Made by a program: the position numbers and the translations under genes. A stretch of 40,057 nucleotides of DNA from Collinsella aerofaciens. Lineage in GTDB: Bacteria; Actinomycetota; Coriobacteriia; Coriobacteriales; Coriobacteriaceae. The stretch is taken from NCBI RefSeq assembly GCF_901212495.1, contig NZ_CAAKNY010000016.1, forward strand, positions 1-40,057. Direction: 5' to 3'. How positions within the stretch are numbered: position 1 is the stretch's first letter; each line of letters opens with the position of its first letter. The notes under the pieces are model-generated. The model ran no database searches, was not told where the DNA came from, and worked only from the letters and a program-made list of their open reading frames with translations. This document shows positions 33,890-40,057 of this stretch, piece after piece.

Positions 33890-35875
33890 TTAGTTCTGCG
33901 AGAAGAACGGAAACTGTCTCGGATCAACCGGCGGCTGCGGTATCGGCGTGCCCTGGGGCCCACCCTGCGGGCCACCCTGGCCGCCCATCATCTTATCGAT
34001 GGCGTCCTGGACCTCGCCCTCAAACTTCTTCATGCCCTCGTGCAGGCGGCGCTGGCCGTCCTCGGAGCGCAGCTCCTCCATCTGCTCGGGCGAAATACCC
34101 AGCAGCTCGCCCAAAATGCCCATCATCTCGCCACGCATGCGGTCACTCGTATCGTCGTCGGCAAAGCGGCGCACCTCGGCGTGCGCCAACGAATCGACCG
34201 TCATACGCCCTTTACCGCTCAGGCCAAGATCGGACCACGCGAGCATATACGGCCAGGCACGCTCGGCAAACGAACGGGCCGAGACGATCGGCGCCGTCGG
34301 CAGCTGGCGGCGAGCCGCCTCTCCCTGGCGCACGAGCATCAGCAGCAGCGAGCAGGCCTCGGGCTTGCCAGCGGCCATCGGGATATCGTCAAAGGGACGG
34401 TTGCGGTCCACGTGCGCCTCGAGCGTGCCATCGACCTCGCCCGGCTCAAGCCCGCCGAGCAGCTGCGCCGCGCGGTCGAGCATGTCGACCGGACCGTCAA
34501 GCGCCGAGAGCGCCTGCGCCAGCACGCGCTCCATGCAATCCTCCACCGCGTTGAGCGTCACGAGCTCCTGCGGCACCACGGCAGACGTACGGTTGCGTGC
34601 GCGCGCAACAAACTCGAGCGTCGACAGGTACACATCGCCAAAGGGCGCATAATCGCCCTGGTAGCCACCGCAAAGCGCGGGCGCCGCCAGCGCGTACTCA
34701 GTTTTGGACAGCGGGCTCAACGCCATCGCACCCAGCTCGAGCGCCGTATCCTCCAGCATCAGGCCCAGCGTGCGAGAACGCAGGCGCTCGGCGTCGCCCG
34801 CCGACACATCACGGTCGAGCACACGCGCGGCATCCGGCGCATCGCGCTCAACCGTGCGAATATGCAGGCGCTCGGCAATGGAGCGAACGGCGGCACAGCG
34901 AGCAGCCTCGGCCTCTTCCTGCGCCGGCGTAAAGATGCGGTTGCGCCCCAACACCAGGCCGATCACGTTGCGCGAGCCCAATGCATCGACAGCCAGTGCC
35001 GCAAGCACAGACGACGGCAAGTCGCCCTCGAGCGCCACCACGGCGCGCGACGTACCGCGGGCGCGGGCGTTATCGCGCACGGCGAGCACCAGCGCCTGCC
35101 ACAGCCATTCCTCAGAGCAAAACTCGGGCAGCTCGTGGTCCTCCAAGGCATCGAGCATCACACCGCGCTGGATCTCCTGAACCAGCAGGCTCTCCTCAAA
35201 ACACGGCGCTTGGGCCACCACGCGGCCGCAGTCGTCGAGCACAAACGAGCCGCCGGTATACACCGACTCATCGTATGCACCGACCGGCGCCATGCAGGCA
35301 AACCACACGCTGCGCTTAGATGCGATCTTGCGGTAGGCTCCGCTGCGCACGGCGGCGATCGCGGCGGTCTCGCGGTCGGTCATATCGAATGCGTTGAACT
35401 GGAAATAGGCAATGAGGTCGACGCCGGTCGGCAGCATCTCGAGCTCGCGGGCCAGGTCGAAGATCACCGCGGTGCGCACGCCGTCCACGTCGAACACCGG
35501 CGGCGCCCAACGCGCGTCGTTGTTCTCGCCACGCTGCAGGGCAATGCTCGCACGCGCGGGCACCACGCGACCGTCCTTGAGCATCATATAGTCGAGCAGG
35601 GGCTGGCCCTCAAACGAAACCGCTGCGGGCACGATGCAGATCATATCGAGCTCTTGAATACGCTCGGCGACGCCGGTCAAGCCGGAAAGCATGTCGTGCT
35701 CAAAGTCGGCAGCGCCCACCAGGCCGCCGGGCAGGGCTCCCATAAAGAGCGGAGCCGGCACGCACAGCACACGCGCACCGCGCTCGTGAGCCAGGCGCGC
35801 CTGGTCCTCGATGCGACCGCAGATACCCTCAATATCACCCAGGCGCATATCGATCTGTGCAAGTGCGAGCTTCAT
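33890..35875 (-). CDS. NadE-like protein with degenerate active sites (probable pseudoenzyme)
   Basis: 661 residues. The layout is that of glutamine-dependent NAD synthetase: N-terminal nitrilase-like domain (1-250) and C-terminal NAD synthetase-like domain (about 265-530). Family sequence is clear in VYTGGSFVLDDCGRVVAQAP, VLAALAVDALGSRNVIGLVLG and GDYAPFGD. The key motifs have changed. The nitrilase glutamate motif PEL reads P40-A41-P-L, the lysine region reads VVPARASIAL, and the ICED cysteine region reads IFDL. The ATP-pyrophosphatase motif SGGxDS reads EGDLPSS. A C-terminal extension (GEMMGILGELLGISPEQMEE ... GGQGGPQGGPQ) is unlike NadE. It is probably not catalytic; a regulatory or scaffold role is inference. 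A true NadE should lie elsewhere. Confidence 0.8.
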   Translation of the reverse strand: MKLALAQIDMRLGDIEGICGRIEDQARLAHERGARVLCVPAPLFMGALPGGLVGAADFEHDMLSGLTGVAERIQELDMICIVPAAVSFEGQPLLDYMMLKDGRVVPARASIALQRGENNDARWAPPVFDVDGVRTAVIFDLARELEMLPTGVDLIAYFQFNAFDMTDRETAAIAAVRSGAYRKIASKRSVWFACMAPVGAYDESVYTGGSFVLDDCGRVVAQAPCFEESLLVQEIQRGVMLDALEDHELPEFCSEEWLWQALVLAVRDNARARGTSRAVVALEGDLPSSVLAALAVDALGSRNVIGLVLGRNRIFTPAQEEAEAARCAAVRSIAERLHIRTVERDAPDAARVLDRDVSAGDAERLRSRTLGLMLEDTALELGAMALSPLSKTEYALAAPALCGGYQGDYAPFGDVYLSTLEFVARARNRTSAVVPQELVTLNAVEDCMERVLAQALSALDGPVDMLDRAAQLLGGLEPGEVDGTLEAHVDRNRPFDDIPMAAGKPEACSLLLMLVRQGEAARRQLPTAPIVSARSFAERAWPYMLAWSDLGLSGKGRMTVDSLAHAEVRRFADDDTSDRMRGEMMGILGELLGISPEQMEELRSEDGQRRLHEGMKKFEGEVQDAIDKMMGGQGGPQGGPQGTPIPQPPVDPRQFPFFSQN

Positions 35876-35914
35876 GGCTCAGCCCTTTCCGTCGTAAACC
35901 GTCGTTATCGCAGT

Positions 35915-35947
35915 AAAAGCGCCGGCCGCAAGATGCAGTCGGCGCTT
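35915..35947 (-). terminator. Rho-independent terminator of the superoxide reductase gene
   Basis: On the minus strand AAGCGCCGA pairs with the CCGGCGCTT arm and TTTT follows (35918-35915). It lies about 45 bases after the stop of the gene ending at 35993. Confidence 0.75.
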
Positions 35948-35992
35948 GCATGTGCATATGCTAGCTATGATACCCCGAGCGGGGGCGCGCTC

Positions 35993-36355
35993 CTAGAACG
36001 TCGCGGACCACAGCCCGTGCAGGTTGCAATAGGCATAGACGGTACCGGTCTTGGAACCGCCGGCAAAAAATGTCGCGGGCTTCATGCCGGGCTGGAGGTA
36101 ATGGACCTCCAGACGGCCCTCGGCCTCAAGGGCAATCCACTCGATGTAGTGCTCGGGCACCATAGGATGCTCGACCGAGCCCACGCGCGCACGGATCACG
36201 TGACCGTCGCGCTCGCTCTCGACGACGGGCACGTGCTTCTCGTGCGCCGCGTCCTCGGTGTTCGCGGTCAGCTCCGTGCAGCCGGCAGGGGTTGCAACGT
36301 CGTTGCCAAGGGCGGCGATGAGCTTGCCGTCGGGGTCCTTAAAGAATTTCGCCAT
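35993..36355 (-). CDS. Desulfoferrodoxin-family superoxide reductase
   Basis: 120 residues from ATG 36355, with AAAGGAGA upstream. It reduces superoxide to peroxide at a mononuclear Fe(His)4Cys centre in the cytoplasm. Ligands are present with family spacing: His41 in HEKHVPVVE, His63 and His69 in VEHPMVPEHYIEWI, Cys110 and His113 in YCNLHGLW. The N-terminal region aligns with the desulforedoxin domain of 2Fe enzymes (KFFKDPDGKLIAAL ... CTELTANTEDAAHEKHV), but its four-cysteine site is reduced to Cys26 alone, so only the catalytic iron remains. Useful for an anaerobe meeting oxygen. Transcribed alone. Confidence 0.9.
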   Translation of the reverse strand: MAKFFKDPDGKLIAALGNDVATPAGCTELTANTEDAAHEKHVPVVESERDGHVIRARVGSVEHPMVPEHYIEWIALEAEGRLEVHYLQPGMKPATFFAGGSKTGTVYAYCNLHGLWSATF

Positions 36356-36456
36356 GATGTTCTCCTTTGCTGATGTGCCGATGTCCTCGATGCTTCTTAT
36401 GCCCAAAGGCGCGCGAACCATCCACGGCATCGCAAATGAACACATAACGAGCGAGG

Positions 36457-39400
36457 CTAGCGCCCGTCGCCGCCGAGCAGCGCCAGAACATCCTCACGGG
36501 TAAACAGCGCCGAGGAAATGCCGTCGCCGCCGAGCACGCTGTTGACCAGGTCGCGTTTGGACTCCTGCATCTGCATGATGCGCTCCTCGATCGTGTCCTT
36601 AGCGATGAGCTTGTACACGGTCACGGTATGTTGCTGGCCAATACGGTGCGCGCGGTCGGTCGCCTGGTCCTGCGCGGCCACGTTCCACCATGGGTCGTAG
36701 TGAATGACCACGTCGGCCGCCGTCAGGTTGAGACCCACGCCGCCCGCCTTGAGCGAGATCAGAAACACCGGCACCTCGCCCGCCTGGAACTGCGCGACCA
36801 TCTTGGCGCGGCTCTCCTTGGACGAAGCGCCCGTGAGCTTAAGGAAGGCGATGTCCTCCTTGGCCAAGCGCTTGCCAATGATATCGAGCATGCCCGTGAA
36901 CTGGCTGAACAGCAGAATGTGATGTCCGCCGTCGAGCGCACCGTGCACGAGTTCCATGCAAGCGTCGAGCTTGGCGCTCCCCGCCTTGTAGTCCTCGTAG
37001 TGTAGACGCGGGTCGCAGCAGATCTGGCGCAGCTTGGTGAGCTCGGCGAGCACCTTGAGCTTGTCTTTCTTAAACTCGGATGCCTCGCGATGCTGCACCT
37101 GCTGGGCGATGCGGTCTTGGTTGGCCAGGTAGAGCTTGCGCTGCTCGCCGGTGAGCTGCGCCATGACGGTGTCCTCGATCTTCTCGGGCAGATCGGCCAC
37201 CACGTCCTCCTTGACACGGCGCAGCACAAACGGCGATACCAGCGCCTGCAGGCGAGCGGCGCTGTCACCCTCGGCGTGCTCGACCGGGCTTTCGAAGCGC
37301 TTGGCAAACGACTCGCGCGTGCCAAGCAGGCCCGGCATCAAAAAGTCGAAGATGCTCCAGAGCTCGGACAAGCGGTTTTCGATGGGCGTGCCCGTCAGGG
37401 CAAAGCGCACGCCGGCAGGCAGGCGCTTGGCGGCGCGCGCCACCTGCGTGAGCGGATTTTTAATGTACTGGGCCTCGTCGAGCACCACGCGGGCAAAGTC
37501 CTGCTCGGCATACTCGTCGATATCGCGGCGCATGAGGTCATACGACGTTACAACCACGTTATGCTCGTCGGCGCCGGCGATCTGCACGCGGCGTTGAGCC
37601 TTGGCGTCCACAATGGCACACACATCGAGCGACGGGGCAAAGCGCTCCAGCTCGGCGGTCCAGTTGTACACAAGCGACGCAGGGCACACCACAAGCGTGG
37701 GCTTAGTGTCCCCCGCCTCCACGCGCGCCAGGATATGTGCGATCATCTGCAGCGTTTTACCCAGGCCCATATCGTCGGCCAAGATGCCGCCGAGGCCCAG
37801 GTGCTCGAGCGAGCCAAGCCACTGGTAGCCGTCGACCTGATAGCCGCGCAGTGAGGCCTTGAGCGAGACCGGCACCGTAAAGTCCATCTTGCCAAGCGTA
37901 TCCAAGCGCTCGACGGTGCGACGGAATGCAGCGTCGCGATCGGCTTCGAGCGCGGGCGTGCGCGCAAGCATGCTGTCGACGAACAGGGTACTCGACGCGG
38001 GAAGCGACACGCCGTCGAGCAGGTCGACAGCATCGACCCCCAGATCCTCGGCAAGGCCAAACGCGGCGCGCGCTCCCTCGTCCAAGCGAATGATGTCGCC
38101 CGACGTGAGACGCGCAAACGTCTGGTGACGCTTGTACGAATCCAGATAGATGGCAAGGTCTGCCGCCGAAAGGCCGCTCGCGCCCAATTCGACATCGAGC
38201 AGATTGCTCTTGACGGTCGCGCGCACCGAAAGCTTGGGCGCAGGGCGGACCGAAATCTGGCGTAGGCGGTCGCTGAGCATGACCTCGCCCAGCTCGGACA
38301 GGGCAGACAGGCCCTCGGTCAGCAAGTGGAACAGGCTCTCGTCATCGCGTTCCTCAAACGCCAGGCCGCCCTCGTAAAAGTCGAAATACAGGGCCGCCGT
38401 GTCCATAACGCGAAACTCTGCCACCTCGTCGCGCGGCGGCACGCCCGGGCGCCGCTCTTCGAAGGGGCTGCCCGGAGCGCCCAGGCTAAAGAGATCTGCC
38501 GACCAGTCGCCGTAGGTAACCGTAATTTTGCAGGTCACGAGCCCATCGTCGACGCCGATCGCCATAGCAAAGCTCGGCTCGGGCGCCACGGTATCGAGCG
38601 CCGCGGGCGCGGTAAGGTCGGTGTAGTCGCGCAAAATGGGCAGCGCCATACGACAGAACTCCCCCACCTGGTCGGCAGCGATATGAACCGGCGTGCGACA
38701 GGGCAGCAAGCGCGATAGGAACGGCGCCGCATGCTGGGCGAACGCCACATTGGTACGGCGCGCACGGCGGGTGTCAACCAGATAGGCAACGTCGCCCGAA
38801 GCAAAGCAGTATGTATCGGCCGGCAGGCGCAGATCGAAGCTGCCGCCAGCCGCCGGCGCGATCTTGGCGGCAAGGAGCGGTGGGCGCTTAGACAGTACCT
38901 CGTCATCCCCTTCCGGAGGCATCTCGACCGCCACGTCATAGGTGCGATGCGTCGTCGTCCCCCGCGACCAGGCGGGCTCAAAGGAGATGGTCCGGCCGCG
39001 CAGCAGGTCCAGCACATATACGATGCTATGCTCGGACAGCGGCAACTGGCGCTCGGCGACAAAGCCGCTGCGTGCAAAATCGTACGACGCCGAGCGCGAG
39101 CTTGTGATGTCATCGAGATAGGCAACTGTCGTCACAACAAGGTTGAGCAGCTTTGTCGACACGTCTTCGAAGGCTTCGGGCGTATGGACAAACGTGAGCT
39201 TCTTGCCGTACGAGAAGGTGCCGCCTCGGACATAGGCGTCGGCCATGCCGTCGATATCCTTGACCACGTAGGACACCGAACCGCAGCGAATGCGGAACTC
39301 GAGCGCCCAGCTAAAGCGATCGGCGAACAGCGGATTGTAGTACGGCACCAACGAGGGCTCCAACGCCGCTTTGGGGGCGTCGGGATCAACGGCACCGGCA

Positions 39401-39921
39401 AGCTTGCGGCGCATGCTCGCCAGCTCATCCATGCGCGCGTCCGAAAGATCGGAGAGCGCCGCCATGAGACTGGGGCTCGTGGGGACGGGCGCCGGAAAGG
39501 GAAAGTTGGGGTTGACGGCCGGCGCCTTGGGCGCGGTGCGCGCGGGCTGTTTCGGCTGCGCCGCAAACGTGCGAACCGGCGTACGCAGCCCCTCAACAGG
39601 CTCGATGCCGCCGGCGTCCAGGTACGCCAGCGCTGTGGCGATGGCATGCTTGCACATGCCGGGGTAGCGATAGGCAGCGGGGCAATCGCAGTCGTAGTCG
39701 ATCACCTCGTGCTCGTCCATGTCGAGCGCCACATGCGTCTTGTACAGGTCGCCGCGCGAGCCGCGCACCGATCCCTCAACCGTCACATTCTTGGAGAAGC
39801 GCGAGCCGCCGTCCTCGATCGACAGCACGGCGCCGTTGAGCATGAGCGAACGCCCCTTCATAAAGGTGCCGCTCAGCGCCGCCTCTTTCCGGAGCGCCTG
39901 CACAAACGTCCCCTGCGCCAT
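36457..39921 (-). CDS. SNF2-family helicase with SWIM zinc finger
   Basis: 1154 residues. ATG 39921 has GGAGG 5 bases upstream; a TTG four codons earlier is less likely. Near the N-terminus a SWIM zinc finger (Cys78, Cys80, Cys90, His92 in YDCDCPAAYRYPGMCKHA) should bind DNA or protein. A long bacterial SNF2-associated region follows. The C-terminal 450 residues are the SWI2/SNF2 motor: Walker A ILADDMGLGKTLQMIAHI, DEAQ-type box VLDEAQYIKNP, ALTGTPIENRLSELW, and helicase motif VI in QDQATDRAHRIGQ. It is probably an ATP-driven DNA translocase that remodels protein-DNA complexes, for example RNA polymerase recycling as in RapA relatives; this is inference. Stand-alone gene. Confidence 0.95.
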   Translation of the reverse strand: MAQGTFVQALRKEAALSGTFMKGRSLMLNGAVLSIEDGGSRFSKNVTVEGSVRGSRGDLYKTHVALDMDEHEVIDYDCDCPAAYRYPGMCKHAIATALAYLDAGGIEPVEGLRTPVRTFAAQPKQPARTAPKAPAVNPNFPFPAPVPTSPSLMAALSDLSDARMDELASMRRKLAGAVDPDAPKAALEPSLVPYYNPLFADRFSWALEFRIRCGSVSYVVKDIDGMADAYVRGGTFSYGKKLTFVHTPEAFEDVSTKLLNLVVTTVAYLDDITSSRSASYDFARSGFVAERQLPLSEHSIVYVLDLLRGRTISFEPAWSRGTTTHRTYDVAVEMPPEGDDEVLSKRPPLLAAKIAPAAGGSFDLRLPADTYCFASGDVAYLVDTRRARRTNVAFAQHAAPFLSRLLPCRTPVHIAADQVGEFCRMALPILRDYTDLTAPAALDTVAPEPSFAMAIGVDDGLVTCKITVTYGDWSADLFSLGAPGSPFEERRPGVPPRDEVAEFRVMDTAALYFDFYEGGLAFEERDDESLFHLLTEGLSALSELGEVMLSDRLRQISVRPAPKLSVRATVKSNLLDVELGASGLSAADLAIYLDSYKRHQTFARLTSGDIIRLDEGARAAFGLAEDLGVDAVDLLDGVSLPASSTLFVDSMLARTPALEADRDAAFRRTVERLDTLGKMDFTVPVSLKASLRGYQVDGYQWLGSLEHLGLGGILADDMGLGKTLQMIAHILARVEAGDTKPTLVVCPASLVYNWTAELERFAPSLDVCAIVDAKAQRRVQIAGADEHNVVVTSYDLMRRDIDEYAEQDFARVVLDEAQYIKNPLTQVARAAKRLPAGVRFALTGTPIENRLSELWSIFDFLMPGLLGTRESFAKRFESPVEHAEGDSAARLQALVSPFVLRRVKEDVVADLPEKIEDTVMAQLTGEQRKLYLANQDRIAQQVQHREASEFKKDKLKVLAELTKLRQICCDPRLHYEDYKAGSAKLDACMELVHGALDGGHHILLFSQFTGMLDIIGKRLAKEDIAFLKLTGASSKESRAKMVAQFQAGEVPVFLISLKAGGVGLNLTAADVVIHYDPWWNVAAQDQATDRAHRIGQQHTVTVYKLIAKDTIEERIMQMQESKRDLVNSVLGGDGISSALFTREDVLALLGGDGR

Positions 39922-39952
39922 TACTTCCTCCAATCCACACAGGGTAGCTAAT

Positions 39953-40057
39953 TTGGGACGGGGCTATTTTAGCTACCCCCAAATGTCGGTTGAGATGTAT
40001 TCCAACCCCGACTCATTCGCCGCCAGCCAAAGGGTAGCTAAAATAGCCCCGTCCCAA
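39953..40057. repeat. Palindromic element upstream of the SNF2 gene, reaching the window edge
   Basis: Perfect 26-base inverted arms at 39953-39978 and 40032-40057; the left arm begins TTGGGACGGGGCTATTTTAG. GGGTAGCTAA at 39942-39951 is a further partial inverted copy of the left arm's TTAGCTACCC. The loop of 53 bases has no coding sense. The element may continue beyond the window. It lies 32 bases upstream of the SNF2 start, within its promoter or leader. Confidence 0.75.

Noticed and set aside
34040..36373. A 777-codon plus-strand open frame opposite the NadE-like gene
   Set aside because: Very Arg/His/Ala-rich antisense shadow; the minus-strand product has clear NadE homology.

Overview
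The window is about 60% GC, densely coded, and typical of a Coriobacteriia chromosome; the closest match I can name from memory is a gut Collinsella-like actinobacterium. Pointers are the C69 dipeptidase, the AarF/UbiB plus phasin-like pair, separate FolD and FchA, zinc-ribbon membrane proteins, a Tat-exported surface protein with an LPXTG-like end, and short intergenic palindromic elements. Species cannot be settled without a search.

Layout. 1-803: the 5' end of a secreted protein behind a cobalamin riboswitch (minus strand). 917-6621 (minus): AarF/UbiB kinase and a phasin-like protein, a C69 dipeptidase, a 230-bp inverted-repeat element, then folD and fchA. 6809-13679: a zinc-ribbon membrane protein, a frameshifted lipoprotein, a large PI-PLC-like surface protein, a PH-like small protein, a YhcG/DUF1016 nuclease and an ADP-ribosylglycohydrolase. 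13845-17776: a scrambled accessory block. Minus-strand genes of unknown function there are broken by frameshifts and split by an AT-rich fragment of a Firmicutes-type conjugative element (truncated large serine recombinase, an intact S11 D-Ala-D-Ala carboxypeptidase, a DUF3847-like remnant). 18038-22259: a CDF metal transporter, a threonine-motif membrane protein, a Cys-rich peptide and a frameshifted second zinc-ribbon protein. 22611-29372: a plus-strand urease cluster, membrane protein-ureA-ureB-ureC-ureE-ureF-ureG-ureD. 29520-31187: fhs. 31335-33543: ruvC-ruvA-ruvB behind a LexA-like box. 33890-40057: a degenerate NadE-like protein, a desulfoferrodoxin-family superoxide reductase and a SWIM/SNF2 helicase.

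How genes work together. Fhs, FchA and FolD make a formate to methylene-tetrahydrofolate route. FolD has lost the two residues used for cyclohydrolase chemistry, which explains the separate FchA. The urease cluster has all structural and GTPase/accessory subunits. The membrane protein at its head has two homologous halves and is a candidate urea or related permease. RuvC, A and B are translationally coupled.

Most noteworthy: the FolD/FchA split of activities; a NadE paralogue that has lost active-site motifs in both domains; the duplicated-fold membrane protein with a hairpin over its ribosome binding site; five intergenic palindromic elements, two sharing a core and a third sharing a 13-mer; a 15-bp palindrome-containing motif upstream of both zinc-ribbon genes; and a cluster of single-base frameshifts that could be decay or sequencing error.
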